This document shows positions 40,274 to 51,200 of a stretch of 64,000 nt of DNA, in pieces (positions within the stretch are counted from its first letter, which is position 1; each line of letters starts with the position of its first letter). The notes under the pieces are model-generated. The model was given only the letters and a program-made list of their open reading frames with translations. It searched no databases and was not told the DNA's origin. Both the position numbers and the translations under genes were made by a program. Source of the DNA: JBBDMX01 sp040878035. GTDB taxonomy: Bacteria; Planctomycetota; Phycisphaerae; Phycisphaerales; Phycisphaeraceae. Where the stretch lies: contig JBBDMX010000091.1 of NCBI GenBank assembly GCA_040878035.1, positions 1 to 64,000 of the forward strand. The letters are read 5' to 3'.

Positions 40274-41626
40274 ATGCAGGCTCAGCCCGTGCGAACTCGA
40301 TTTGCCATTGGCAGCGGCGGCTTTGTGTATGCCGTCGTGGCCACGCTCATTCTGGTGGCGGCGTGGCTGACGCAGGCCAACCTGTTGTTCTGGTCCTTCG
40401 GCCTGATGATCGGCGGGCTGGTGGTGTCGATCTTCATCTCCTGGTACTCGCTGCGCAGGATTGAACTGGAGCGTTTGCCGCCGGAGCACGCCGTCGCCGG
40501 CGAGCCGATGGTGCTGCGTTACCGGCTGCTGAATCAGAAACGCTGGATGCCCAGCTTCAACCTGGTGATTCGCGAGACCTGGGGTGACGGGCCGCGTGGC
40601 TGGCGGCGCGAGGGGCCGCTGGCGCACAGTCCGCCGCGCTTGAGCGGCTTCCCCCATGGCTGGGTGGTGCACTTAGGTCCGCGGCAGTTCGTGCAGGCCG
40701 AGGCCATCTGCTGGCCGCGCCGCCGCGGCACGCTGGAGCTTGAGCGCATCGTGCTCTCCTCGACGTTTCCCTTTGGCATCATCCGCCGGGTAGTCGAGTA
40801 CGAGCAGCCGGGCGAGATTCGCGTGTTCCCAGCGCTGTATCGCATCAGCCGGACCCTGTGGTACCGCCTGTCGGTACTGGACCCTGCGGGTCATTTGCAG
40901 ATCGACCACGCGGGGGGTAGCGAGGAATTCTTCGGACTGCGGCAGTATCGGCCGGGCGACAACCTGCGCTCGATCGACTGGCGTCACTCGGCCAAGACGG
41001 GGCAACTGATCTGTCGTGAGATGACCCAGCCCAGCCCGCCGCGGATCATGCTGCTGCTGGACCTGACAGGCATGGCTCCACTGCCGCCGGCGCCGCCGCC
41101 GCGGCGCCGCACCTGGTTTGGTCACGCCGCCCCGGTGCCGCGCCCGCACGCGGCGGGACTGGATGACCCGGCCGAACGCGCCATCTGCCTGGCGGCATCG
41201 CTCCTGTGCGGGGCACACCTCCAGGGCTACCAGATCGGTCTGGCGGTGCAGGGCGCCGACTGCGGCCTCTTCCGCGTGCACCACAGCCTGCCCCATCGCG
41301 CACGCATCCTCGATGCCCTGTCGTTGCTGGACATCGCCAAGACCAGCGAAGCCCGGTTGACCATGCCGGTGGAGCCGACGATCACAATCACGCTGGGCGA
41401 CCGGCTCGACGGCCAGGGGCGCCGGCCCTCGTTGCCGTCGGCCTCCCATGATGCGCCCTCGGCGCTGGGTCGGCCGGTGCGGCGCGGCCGGTCCATGGTG
41501 CTCAGCGCCGATCAACTCGATGAACTCACCCGCGACCAGAACGGCGCCTCGGCCGAACTGCTGGCACGCGGCGTGGCGGCACGCTCCAAACGCCAGCATA
41601 TGGCCCAGGGGGGCGCATGGACCTGA
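40274..41626 (+). CDS. DUF58 family membrane-associated protein
   Basis: 450 residues. Two N-terminal membrane segments (FVYAVVATLILVAAWL, LLFWSFGLMIGGLVVSIFI), a beta-rich middle part and the DUF58 signature YRPGDNLRSIDWRHSAKTGQL with LLLDLTG. Such proteins work with MoxR ATPases and transglutaminase-like partners in a poorly understood process. The ATG at 40274 follows a promoter-like gap; its 3' end overlaps the next gene by 10 bases. Confidence 0.88.
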   Translation: MQAQPVRTRFAIGSGGFVYAVVATLILVAAWLTQANLLFWSFGLMIGGLVVSIFISWYSLRRIELERLPPEHAVAGEPMVLRYRLLNQKRWMPSFNLVIRETWGDGPRGWRREGPLAHSPPRLSGFPHGWVVHLGPRQFVQAEAICWPRRRGTLELERIVLSSTFPFGIIRRVVEYEQPGEIRVFPALYRISRTLWYRLSVLDPAGHLQIDHAGGSEEFFGLRQYRPGDNLRSIDWRHSAKTGQLICREMTQPSPPRIMLLLDLTGMAPLPPAPPPRRRTWFGHAAPVPRPHAAGLDDPAERAICLAASLLCGAHLQGYQIGLAVQGADCGLFRVHHSLPHRARILDALSLLDIAKTSEARLTMPVEPTITITLGDRLDGQGRRPSLPSASHDAPSALGRPVRRGRSMVLSADQLDELTRDQNGASAELLARGVAARSKRQHMAQGGAWT

Positions 41627-43956
41627 TCTACCTCTTCCGCAAGCTCGTCTTTGCCCAGGTGCTTCTGGGTATCGTGGCGTTCTGCATGGCCGAGCAGAAC
41701 CCTGAGATGCTCCTGATCGCCGGGGCCCTGGTGTCGCTATCCTGGTACGTCGTCGAAGGCCCCACCGGCAAGCCCCTGCCCCAATGGATCATCCTCGTCG
41801 GCGCCTTAGGCGCGGTGGCCTGGCTGCTCATGGAACTGTGGTATTTCCGCCAGCCCAACGTCATCAAAGCCGTGGGCCACTTCACCATGTGGCTCCAGGT
41901 GCTTCAGCTCTACGCGCAGAAGACCAATCGCGACTACGCCCTGCTGCTGGTGCTCTCGCTCCTCCAGATGGTCGGCGCCAGCGTGCTGTCGGTGTCCATC
42001 ATTTTCGGGACGCTGCTGGCGGCCTACTGCGTGCTGTCGCTGTTCACGGTGCTGCTGTTTCAGCTCAAGACCACCAGCGACCTGGTGTTCCAGGCCACCA
42101 AGGCGCAGGCGCCCGACGCTGCGAATGTGGACCGGCCCAAGGTGATCGTGGGCCGCGGCCACCGCTGGCAGTTGCGCCTCACCGCGGGAATGATCGGGCT
42201 GATCTGCGGGATCACGGCGGTGGTCATCTTCATCATCCTGCCGCGCACCAGCCGCTTTGACGAGGCGATGGGCGGCGACACCGACTACCTGGGCCGGCCG
42301 CGGCAGGTGGGCTTCACGCGGGAGATCCAACTGGGCGGGGCGCCGATGCTGCCCGGCAGCAAAGAGCCGGTGCTCAACATCGTCCTGTCGTCCAACGCTC
42401 CGGGCTTCCACAGCGGATCAGGGGCGGTCTTCCACGTGCGCGGCGCCGCCCTGGACACGTACAACCCCACGACCAAGACCTGGTCGCGCGGCCCCGGCCT
42501 GGGATGGATGGACGTGGCGGTGCAGGTTCCCGCCCTCCCGGAGACTAAGACGCTGGCGGAACTGTCCGAGGGAGCCCCGGTCATCGAGGCCAGCTTCACC
42601 CTGCGCACCAGTCAGATGCGCACGATCTTCACGCTCTTCCCCGTCAGTTCCATCGCCAGCAGCAGCCTGTCCTCGGTGATCTACAGCCCGATGGACCAGC
42701 AGATGAGCGCGACGTCGAACACGACGGGCGCGGTGGTGTACCAGACGCGCAGTCCGATCAGCGCTGACGCGAAGGTGTTTGAGAGCATCCAGGAATTGAC
42801 CCCGCCGCCGGCGATGCCCGTAGGGCCCGCGCCGGGCGAGTGGCCCTATGGCCGGCGGCGCCGCGGCACGCCCCCATTTTCCCTGGAAAACTATGCCCGA
42901 TCCTGGCCCCAGCCTAACGCCGTCATGACCCGCCTGGCCTTCCAGATCATCCACGAGGCCGGCCTGGATCGCGACGTCAACGCCCTGTCCGACCCGCGCG
43001 ACGCGCAGATCGCCAAAGCCTTGTGCGACTACCTCCAGAACAACTACCGCTACTCGCTGACCAACGCTTCGGAATCCAACCAGCCCATCACCGATTTCCT
43101 GGTGCGGCAGAAAAGCGGCCACTGCGAGCTCTTTGCCTCGGGGCTGGCAGCCCTGGCACGCTCCATCGGCATGCGCGCCCGCGTGGTGACGGGCTACCTG
43201 GCGCACGACTACAACGCCATCGGCGGTTACTACGTCGTGCGCGACGCCGACGCGCATGCCTGGACCGAAATCGAGTGCGCCGACGCGGGCTGGCAAACCT
43301 TCGACGCCTCGCCGCTCGCCGATGTCTATGACGAGCTTCAGATCGGCACCGGCTGGTTCACCTGGTTCCGCCAGCTCTACGAACACGTCGAGTTCGCCTG
43401 GCTCTCCTCCTTCGTCGCCTATGACAAGGAGACGCGCCACGCCATGCTCACCGGCCTCCAGACCTCTTTTACCGACGCCAGCCAGAACCAGGACACCTGG
43501 CTGGGCATGGCCCTGTTGTGGATCAAGGGGACCATCGACAACTGGCGCTTCGACATGTTCACCTACTCCTTCATGAGCGTGATCCTGCTGTCGATCATGG
43601 TGGGCGTCGTGAGCCTGATCCATCGGATGATGGTGCACCGCCGGCGGCTGGTGGCGCTTCAACTCACCCGCCTGCCCAGCAAGGAGCGGCGAACCCTGTC
43701 ACGCCGCCTGCGCTTCTACCTGATCATGCTCGACATTCTCGAACGCCACGGCTACCACCGGCCGGCGTGGCAAACCCCCTTCGGCTTTGCCCACCAATTG
43801 GCGGAGTCCGACACCATGCGCTTCGAGCCGGTCATCGCCCTGACCGAGCACTTCTACGAAATCCGCTTTGGCCATCGCGAGCTCGACGACACGCGCCGCC
43901 GCATCATCCGCGCCCATCTAACGCGCTTGCAGGAATCGCTGGGACAACGACGCTGA
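41617..43956 (+). CDS. Transglutaminase-like membrane protein (TgpA-like)
   Basis: 779 residues. Six or seven N-terminal helices (LVFAQVLLGIVAFCMAEQN, MIGLICGITAVVIFIILPRT), a large periplasmic domain and a transglutaminase core with Cys in SGHCELFASGLAALARSIGMRARVV, His in DADAHAWTEIE and Asp in FDASP, then a C-terminal helix and cytoplasmic tail. TgpA couples with DUF58 and MoxR genes; MoxR is not seen here. Overlaps the DUF58 stop, so they are co-translated. Confidence 0.9.
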   Translation: MDLIYLFRKLVFAQVLLGIVAFCMAEQNPEMLLIAGALVSLSWYVVEGPTGKPLPQWIILVGALGAVAWLLMELWYFRQPNVIKAVGHFTMWLQVLQLYAQKTNRDYALLLVLSLLQMVGASVLSVSIIFGTLLAAYCVLSLFTVLLFQLKTTSDLVFQATKAQAPDAANVDRPKVIVGRGHRWQLRLTAGMIGLICGITAVVIFIILPRTSRFDEAMGGDTDYLGRPRQVGFTREIQLGGAPMLPGSKEPVLNIVLSSNAPGFHSGSGAVFHVRGAALDTYNPTTKTWSRGPGLGWMDVAVQVPALPETKTLAELSEGAPVIEASFTLRTSQMRTIFTLFPVSSIASSSLSSVIYSPMDQQMSATSNTTGAVVYQTRSPISADAKVFESIQELTPPPAMPVGPAPGEWPYGRRRRGTPPFSLENYARSWPQPNAVMTRLAFQIIHEAGLDRDVNALSDPRDAQIAKALCDYLQNNYRYSLTNASESNQPITDFLVRQKSGHCELFASGLAALARSIGMRARVVTGYLAHDYNAIGGYYVVRDADAHAWTEIECADAGWQTFDASPLADVYDELQIGTGWFTWFRQLYEHVEFAWLSSFVAYDKETRHAMLTGLQTSFTDASQNQDTWLGMALLWIKGTIDNWRFDMFTYSFMSVILLSIMVGVVSLIHRMMVHRRRLVALQLTRLPSKERRTLSRRLRFYLIMLDILERHGYHRPAWQTPFGFAHQLAESDTMRFEPVIALTEHFYEIRFGHRELDDTRRRIIRAHLTRLQESLGQRR

Positions 43957-44013
43957 CGCTCCACCTCCAGGCGACTTCACTTCGATCCTGCGCCCGGGAC
44001 CGCCTGCGGCGCA

Positions 44014-45132
44014 TCATCCCATGACGCGGCGAATCGCCGGGATACGCTGCACCGCCATGGTGAGGATGGCGGCGGCGAGCCAGGCCGCGGCGACGCGCAG
44101 GGGCACACCCACCCAGGCATTGGGCGTCCACGCCCGCAAGCCCCATTCGAAGAAGAGGTCGAGGAACGCGACATGACAGAGGTAAATGCCCAGGGCCGCC
44201 GGACCCAGCCAATGGGTGATCAAGCGGCCGCACCCGTTGCGCGGCCACTCGTGGCGAATCGTGCCGACGAAGAGGAGAAACGCGCAGATCGCCATAATGA
44301 CGCGCGTGGGGCTGAACTGGCGGACGAAATAGGGATCGATATCCTCCATGGCCGCGCCATACGGAATGATGAAGTACGTCAGGCAGACCGTGGCGATGAT
44401 TGACCCGACGAACCCCACCCACGCGAGCGCCAGACCGCGCCGGCCCAGATGGACGTCGCGCAGACAATAGCCGGCGAGAAAGAAACCCAGATAGGGCACG
44501 AAGCGGTCGAACATGGTGGCCGTGTAAGGCACATCGCGCACCGCATGGCGTGCGTGGACAGCGTCGGACAGCACGGTCAGGACCAGGACTATGGCGGTGA
44601 CCGTCGTCAGTTGCCGTCGGGACGCGTGTGCCACCACGATGCGCAGCATGGGCGTGAAAAGGTAGAGTCCCAGCATCACGCCCAGGAAGTACAGATGGGG
44701 TGACGTCCAACCGCGCAGGAGCATGTCCCCGACATCGTGCCAAGTCAGATCTGGCAGGCGCCAGCGCGGGCCTTGAAACCCGATGCGCCACAGCAGATAG
44801 AACAACAACCAGAACGCCAGGGGAATACCCACGCGCGCCAGCCGCTTGCGGTAGAAGGTCGCCGGCGTTTCGCTGTTCCGGCCAGCCAGGAAGATCGCGC
44901 CCGAGAGCATGATAAAGGCGGGCACGGCCCACCGGCCCGCGGCATCGAAGGCCGCGGCGTACCACCACTCGTAGGTGTACATCCAAACACCGCGACCGGT
45001 CACTTCGTGGCCCACATGCGCCATCACCACGGCCAGCGCCCCCAGTGCCCGGATCGCGTCGCCATACGGCAACCATTCAGGTGGATGGCCCACAAAGAGT
45101 CCGGCCGACGCAGCGCTGTTTCTCGCAGACAT
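44014..45132 (-). CDS. Acyltransferase family 3 membrane protein
   Basis: 372 residues with about ten membrane segments. N-terminal YGDAIRALGALAVVMAHVGHEV contains the conserved His of the OatA/acyltransferase_3 family. Expected role: O-acetylation of a surface polysaccharide or lipid. Divergent from the CDP-alcohol transferase gene. Confidence 0.88.
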   Translation of the reverse strand: MSARNSAASAGLFVGHPPEWLPYGDAIRALGALAVVMAHVGHEVTGRGVWMYTYEWWYAAAFDAAGRWAVPAFIMLSGAIFLAGRNSETPATFYRKRLARVGIPLAFWLLFYLLWRIGFQGPRWRLPDLTWHDVGDMLLRGWTSPHLYFLGVMLGLYLFTPMLRIVVAHASRRQLTTVTAIVLVLTVLSDAVHARHAVRDVPYTATMFDRFVPYLGFFLAGYCLRDVHLGRRGLALAWVGFVGSIIATVCLTYFIIPYGAAMEDIDPYFVRQFSPTRVIMAICAFLLFVGTIRHEWPRNGCGRLITHWLGPAALGIYLCHVAFLDLFFEWGLRAWTPNAWVGVPLRVAAAWLAAAILTMAVQRIPAIRRVMG

Positions 45133-45219
45133 ACATCGCGCATGATACCTATAGATACAGGGATGCGCCCGGCCATCTTGACGGGTCAGGCAGGCCGGAT
45201 TGCCGATGAAGTCAAAGCC

Positions 45220-45807
45220 ATGACTGAGCCACGCATCAACCCCAAGAGGCCTTCTGCCCCCGCCAGCGCCGTGTGGACCCTGGCCACGCCGACGCTGCTG
45301 TCGAGCGTGCGCGTGGTGATGGCGGCGATCTTTCCCTGGGTGGGCGATACCGGCCGGCTCTGGTGCGTCGTCGCCTCAGCCGTCAGCGACGGGCTGGACG
45401 GCATCGCGGCGCGGCAACTGGGCGCCGCCACCTGGTGGGGCGGCATGATCGACGGACTAACCGACAAGGCCTTCGTCGCCGTCGCCCTGGTGACCTTCGG
45501 CCTGGAGGAGCGCCTGGCGTCATGGCAGATCGGCCTGCTCCTGACCCGCGATGTCGTCGTCCTCATCGCCATCCTCACCATGACGATTCGCCGGCAATGG
45601 AACCGCCTCCGCCGCCTGCCGGCACGCATGCTGGGCAAACTCACCACCGTCGCCCTCTTCACTCTCATCGCCTGCCAACTCGCCTGGCCGCGTGCGGAAC
45701 TGCTCAACCGGACGATCCTGATCATCACCATCCCGCTGAGTATCGCCGCCGCCATCGACTACCTGCTGCGCTTCGGCAAAGAAGGGAACGAGGATGAACC
45801 CGGATAA
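45220..45807 (+). CDS. CDP-alcohol phosphatidyltransferase
   Basis: 195-residue membrane enzyme that moves a CDP-activated alcohol or diacylglycerol onto an acceptor. The family motif D-G-x2-A-R-x8-G-x3-D-x3-D is complete in DGIAARQLGAATWWGGMID, ending GLTD. Hydrophobic helices follow (IGLLLTRDVVVLIAILTMTI). ATG 45220 is chosen; ATG 45163 and 45142 are in frame upstream. PgsA- or PssA-type specificity cannot be told. Confidence 0.85.
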   Translation: MTEPRINPKRPSAPASAVWTLATPTLLSSVRVVMAAIFPWVGDTGRLWCVVASAVSDGLDGIAARQLGAATWWGGMIDGLTDKAFVAVALVTFGLEERLASWQIGLLLTRDVVVLIAILTMTIRRQWNRLRRLPARMLGKLTTVALFTLIACQLAWPRAELLNRTILIITIPLSIAAAIDYLLRFGKEGNEDEPG

Positions 45808-45808
45808 T

Positions 45809-45980
45809 GAACACGAAGACACGAAGGCACGAAGAAGAAGAAGCAAGAGGAACGAAGACCATAGCATCCGTTAATGGCGGATAATCTCGACAAATCAAAA
45901 CACGAGATTCCTAAATCAGAAATTCCTCTTCGTGTCTTTGTGTCTTCGTGTTCACTCTCCCATCCGTGTTCATCCGTGTT
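45809..45980. repeat. Period-9 inverted repeat between CDP-OH transferase and mtnA
   Basis: Left arm GAACACGAAGACACGAAGGC..., right arm CTTCGTGTCTTTGTGTCTTC... (45928-45953), followed by two copies of CATCCGTGTT at the mtnA stop. The left arm begins 2 bases after the CDP-OH stop codon. Confidence 0.85.
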
Positions 45981-47031
45981 ACCTCTTCATCTTGTCCGCA
46001 ACATGTTGCCGATCGACCGGCTGGATCACGCCGCGCTCGGTGACGATGGCGGTGACCAATTCGTGGGGCGTCACGTCGAAAGCGGGGCTGTAGGTTTTCA
46101 CGCCCGCCGGTGCAGTGGCCTTGCCGAAGCCGTGGGTGATCTCCTCGCTGCCGCGGTGCTCGATGGGGATGTCCTGCCCGCCGGCAAGTGAAAGGTCGAA
46201 GGTCGAACTGGGCGCGGCGACGTAGAAGGGCAAGGCGTGGTGTTTCGCCAGCACTGCCAGGCTGTAGGTGCCGATCTTGTTGGCGGTGTCGCCATTGGCG
46301 GCGATGCGGTCGGCGCCGACGATGACGGCGCCGATCCGCCCCTGGCGCATGGCCTGGGCCGCCATGCCGTCGCAGATGAGCACCACGTCGATGCCGGCCC
46401 GCTGAAGCTCGTACGCGGTTAGGCGCGAACCCTGGAGCAACGGTCGCGTCTCGTCGGCAAAGACGGTCAGGCCAAGGCCACGCTCGTGAGCCAGATACAT
46501 CGGCGCCGTGGCGGTGCCGATGCCGCCGGTCGCCAGCGCCCCGGCATTGCAGTGGGTGAGGATGGCGCGTTGCTCACCGGTGACGGCCTGGGCGTCGCGC
46601 GGGCGCAAGCCGCAGGCCGCTTGTAACAATGGCAGCGCATGCTCGCCGATGCGCCGGCACATGGCCGCATCTTCCTCGTGCACGTGCCGCGCCTCGGCCA
46701 GCAGCACCTCGGCCGTCCGCGGGCGCACGCCCTTCATGCGCTTGATCGCCCAAAACAGGTTGACCGCGGTAGGCCGGCTCGTCGCCAGATGATCGGCGGC
46801 CTCGAGCATCGCCCCTTCGCCCCGTTGCGCGCCGATCACGCAACCATACGCCGCGGCAATGCCGATCGCCGGCGCCCCACGCACCGACAGCCGCTTGATC
46901 GCGTCCCACACGTCCTGCACGGTCACGCAGTCCAGATACACCGACTCACCGGGCAAACGCGTCTGATCGAGCAGCCGCAGATGCCCCGTCGCCGCGTCGC
47001 CCATCCATTCAATATGCGGGATCAAGTTCAT
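45979..47031 (-). CDS. mtnA: S-methyl-5-thioribose-1-phosphate isomerase MtnA
   Basis: 350-residue enzyme of the methionine salvage pathway that isomerises MTR-1-P to methylthioribulose-1-P. Signatures are VRGAPAIGIAAAYG, the catalytic Cys in LTHCNAGALATGGIGTA and the catalytic Asp in GADRIAANGDTANKIGT. ATG 47031 is chosen; GTG 47037 precedes it. No other salvage genes nearby. Confidence 0.94.
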   Translation of the reverse strand: MNLIPHIEWMGDAATGHLRLLDQTRLPGESVYLDCVTVQDVWDAIKRLSVRGAPAIGIAAAYGCVIGAQRGEGAMLEAADHLATSRPTAVNLFWAIKRMKGVRPRTAEVLLAEARHVHEEDAAMCRRIGEHALPLLQAACGLRPRDAQAVTGEQRAILTHCNAGALATGGIGTATAPMYLAHERGLGLTVFADETRPLLQGSRLTAYELQRAGIDVVLICDGMAAQAMRQGRIGAVIVGADRIAANGDTANKIGTYSLAVLAKHHALPFYVAAPSSTFDLSLAGGQDIPIEHRGSEEITHGFGKATAPAGVKTYSPAFDVTPHELVTAIVTERGVIQPVDRQHVADKMKR

Positions 47032-47065
47032 GGCCACAATCTACAGGAAAATCTGCGGAGGAATT

Positions 47066-47241
47066 GAACACGAAGACACGAAGACACGAAGAAGAGAGGA
47101 ATGAAGAACGAGGAACGCAGCCAAGCCAGACGTGTGTGCCGTTGCTCGTACTCCTATTCTCGTTCTACTTCTTCGTTCTTCACTTTCGTGTCTTCGTGTC
47201 TTCGTGTCTTCGTGTTCAGTTTATCCACGTTCATCCGCGGC
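47066..47241. repeat. Period-9 inverted repeat upstream of mtnA
   Basis: GAACACGAAGACACGAAGAC units at 47066 and TCTTCGTGTCTTCGTGTTC ending at 47217, with TTCTTCGTTCTTCAC inner units and TTATCCACGTTCATCCGCGG outside. Same modules as at 33506-33800 and 45809-45953. Confidence 0.85.
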
Positions 47242-47249
47242 TTCCCCTC

Positions 47250-48101
47250 CTATTCCACCGGCACCAGGAGCAGCAGCATGGCGACATTAGCGGCGTTGAA
47301 CGCGGCGTGCAGGGCGATGCCGGGCCACAGACTGCCGGTCTTTTCGTACAGCCAGCCCAGGATGAGGCCCAGCACCAGCAGCGGAGGCATCGCTTGCCAG
47401 ACGCCGACGGCCGGGAGATGCATCACCGCGAAGAACACCGCCGACACCCCGACCACCGGCCAGCGTCCCATTACTGACAGCAACGACGTCTGAACCAGGC
47501 CGCGGAAAATCACCTCTTCCAGCAGCGGCGCCACGACGATCGCCGAAACGCATAACAGGGCGACCGTGCCGCGCGATTCGGCCGCCAGCATAACTTTGAG
47601 CATTTCGTGGGCGACTTGCGGCACCGGCTGCCCGACGATCAGACTGATCCACTGGGTGAGCAACCCCGCGGCAAAGACGACAGGTAGCGCCACCACAGTC
47701 GCCAGCGCCGCGAGGCGCAGCAATCGCACCGGCTTTCCCGGCCACAGGCCGGCCTGGTCCCAGCCTCCGGCCAGGGCACAGCGCACCAGGAAGTAGATCA
47801 CCGCCGGCCCCAGCCCCACCAACTGGGCTAACAGCGCCATCAAGGCAAGATCGTGCGGCGGCGCCGGGTCGGGCAACGGCAGCAATCCGATGGCCTGGCC
47901 AACCTCGATCGCCGACAACCGCCCCACCAGCAGCAACCCCACGCCGACCACCACGTCCACGGGCAACAGGTCCACGCGCCGCCGCGGCGCATCATCGAGC
48001 GAGTCGGACCGCGCCCAGCCCCGGCGGACGATGACCGTCAGCGCCGCCAGCGTCCAGGCAAGCAGCACGCCCGCCACGACCCATTCAACCTGCCCATTCA
48101 T
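47250..48101 (-). CDS. CPBP family intramembrane metalloprotease
   Basis: 283-residue membrane protein of the CAAX-protease/bacteriocin-processing family with about seven helices. Motif 1 is EEVIFRGLVQT, motif 2 FFAVMHLP, and motif 3 HAAFNAANV, together forming the Glu/His active site. Substrate unknown. ATG 48101 gives an N-terminus that starts in the first helix (WVVAGVLLAWTLAALTVIV). Confidence 0.88.
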   Translation of the reverse strand: MNGQVEWVVAGVLLAWTLAALTVIVRRGWARSDSLDDAPRRRVDLLPVDVVVGVGLLLVGRLSAIEVGQAIGLLPLPDPAPPHDLALMALLAQLVGLGPAVIYFLVRCALAGGWDQAGLWPGKPVRLLRLAALATVVALPVVFAAGLLTQWISLIVGQPVPQVAHEMLKVMLAAESRGTVALLCVSAIVVAPLLEEVIFRGLVQTSLLSVMGRWPVVGVSAVFFAVMHLPAVGVWQAMPPLLVLGLILGWLYEKTGSLWPGIALHAAFNAANVAMLLLLVPVE

Positions 48102-48273
48102 GCGAGGGTTATACCGGCAATTACCTTGACCCGCCGCCTGTAGGGGCGGCCGACGCGCGGCCAAGATGCCGCGGCCACTAGAGGCCATGCGCCCCAGCGC
48201 ACCATGCACGACCGCCCCTACCTTGCTACCTTGCTCATCTGCCGATCCCTCGATTTGCCAGAAAAACCCAACC

Positions 48274-51200
48274 ATGCTGCAACACGCCGACTACACCCGC
48301 AAACGTATCGCTCAACTCGTTGACCGCTTCAAGTGCCGCATTTACAGCCAGACCGTACCCGTCACCCAGGTGCAGGTCGCCGGCCCGGTTGACCGCATCC
48401 CCTATGACCAGGCGGTGCGCCTCAGTTATCGCCCGGCCAGGCTGGGCGAGCAGTTTGGGCCGCTGTTCGCCACTTACTGGTTTAAGGTCACGCTCCTGGT
48501 GCCGCGCGACTGGAAGGGCGCGCGCGTGGACCTGTTGTGGGACACGCACTCGGAAAACACGCTGTGGATCGACGGCAAGAGCATCCAGGGCCTCAACCAC
48601 AGCAACGGCCAGGATCGCCTCGACGCCACGCTGCTGCCGCGCGCCCGAGGCGGCCAGACGCTGACGCTCTACCTGGAAATGGCGTGCAACGACGCCTTTG
48701 GCATGCACGGCAAGCAATGGCCCGAGCATCGCAGCCCCATCTTCCTGGACCGCGCCGAACTGGGCCGGTTCGACCCGCTGGTGTGGGATCTGTACCACGA
48801 CCTGGAAGTGCTGGCGCAGCTCGAGCGTGAAGCCAAGTCGCCCATGTCGGAGAAAGACTGGGTTCGCCGCGGCATGGGCACCAGCGGCGACTTGGACCAG
48901 ACCTGGGGCGGCAAGCTGCTCTTTGAGCTTAACCTTCTGGCCAACACCATCGACGAAGAGGATCGCGACACCTGGAAGGCCGGACTGGCAATCACACGGC
49001 CGCTGTTGGCGACGAAAAACGGCGACTGCGTGCACAATCTCTCGGCCATCGGCCATGCCCACATCGACACCGCCTGGCTCTGGCCCCTGGCCGAAACGTA
49101 CCGCAAGTGCGTGCGCACCTTCAGCACGCAGACGCGCTACATGCAGGAATACCCCGAGTATCGCTTTGCCTGCTCGCAGGCGTATCAGTACGCGCGCATC
49201 AAGGACGGCAACGGCGACCTGTACCGGCGCATCAAGGCGGCGGCGAAGAAGGGCCAATGGGTGCCCGTGGGCGGCACGTGGATCGAGCCGGACTGCAACA
49301 TCCCCAGCGGCGAATCGCTATGCCGGCAATTCCTTTTCGGCCAGCGCTATTTCGAGCGCGAGTTCGGCCGGCGCTGCGGCGAGTTCTGGAACCCCGATGT
49401 GTTCGGCTACAACGGGCAGTTGCCCCAGATCATGCGCCAGGCGGGCATCACCCGCTTCCTGACCCAGAAGCTCTCGTGGAACTACTTCAACCAGCCGATG
49501 CACCACACCTTCAACTGGCAGGGCATCGACGGCTCGCAGGTGTTGGCGCACTTTCCCCCGGCCGACACCTACAACGCCGAGTGCTCCATCAGCCAGATGC
49601 GCAGCCACGCCCGGCAATACAAGGACAACGACCGCAGCCGGGAGGCGTATTACCTGTTCGGCTACGGCGACGGCGGGGGCGGTCCGACGCGCAGCATGAT
49701 CGAAGTGCTGCGCCGCACCGCCGATCTCCAGGGCGTGCCGCGCTCCGCCATGCGCAGCAGCGACGAATTTTTCGACCGGCTTGAAAAAGATGCGCAGGAC
49801 ATGCCGGTGGTCATCGGCGAGCTGTACTTCGAACTGCACCGCGGCACGTATACCACGCAGGCGGCGACCAAGCGCGGCAACCGCAAGAACGAAATCCTGC
49901 TGCACGACCTCGAGTTTCTCGCGGCGACGGCGGCGCGGCTGGGTGGCGCGGGCAAGCGCTACGCCTATCCGCAGCAGGCGGTCAACGGCCTGTGGGAAAT
50001 CGTGCTGCTCAACCAGTTCCACGACATCCTGCCGGGATCGTCGATCGGCCAGGTCTATCGCGATACCGAGGCGGATCACCAAAGGGTTGCCGAGCAAGGC
50101 CGGCCGTTGCGTGACGCGGCGGCAGGCGCGTTAGCCAAAGCGGCCGGGAGTCAGGCCGGCGGAAAGAGCGGCGGTCTCACGCCGATCAACACGACCAGTT
50201 TTGCCCGCGCCGAGGTCGCGACACAACCCGACGGCAAGCTGGCCTTCGTCCAAACGCCCAGCTACGGCATCGGACGAGCCGCTGATGCGCCCGATGCCGT
50301 GACGATCGACGCATCAGGCAAACGCATCGTGCTGGAGAACGCCGCGCTGACGGCCACGCTTTCGACTGACGGCCGGCTCCTGAGCCTGCTCCACAAGGCT
50401 ACCGGGCGCCAGGCCCTGGCCCAAGCGGGCAACGTGCTGGAACTGTTCAACGACCGGCCCACCGCTTGGGAGGCGTGGGATGTCGATCCGTGGATTCACG
50501 AAACGGGCAAGCCCTGCGCCGCGGCCGCTTCCGCCAAGGTCGCCAGCCGCGACCCGCTGCGCGCCGCCGTCGTGTTCACCCGCAAGATCGGCCGCAAGAG
50601 CAGCATGACCCAGACCGTGACGCTCGATGCCGGCGCCGCCTGCTTGCGCTTTGCCTGCGATGTCGATTGGCACGAGTCGCAGCAGATGCTCAAGGTGGCG
50701 TTCCCCATGAACGTACGCGCCATGCACGCGACCTACGAAATGCAGTTTGGCAGCGTGGAGCGCCCGACGCACAGCAACGACCTGATCGCCCTGGCGCGTT
50801 ACGAGGTGCCGGGCCATCGATGGGCCGACCTTTCCGAGCATGGCTTTGGCGTGGCGCTGCTGTCCGAGAGCAAGTACGGCTACGCGACGGCGGACAACGT
50901 GATGCGCATGAGCCTGCTGCGCTCGACCAAGAGCCCTGACCCGCAAGCCGACATGGGCAAGCAGTATTTCGAGTATGCCGTCTATCCCCATCAGGGCGGC
51001 TGGGTGCAGGGCGGCGTGGTGGCGGCGGCGACGGCGTTCAACGTGCCCATCCTCTGGACGGATCAACCCGCCGGCGAGCCGCGCTCGTTCTTTGCCATGG
51101 ACGATGCGAACCTGGTCATCGACACGGTGAAGCAGGCCGAGGATTCGCAGGCGCTGGTCGTGCGGCTGTATGAATGCCACGGGGCGCGCGGTACGGCAAA

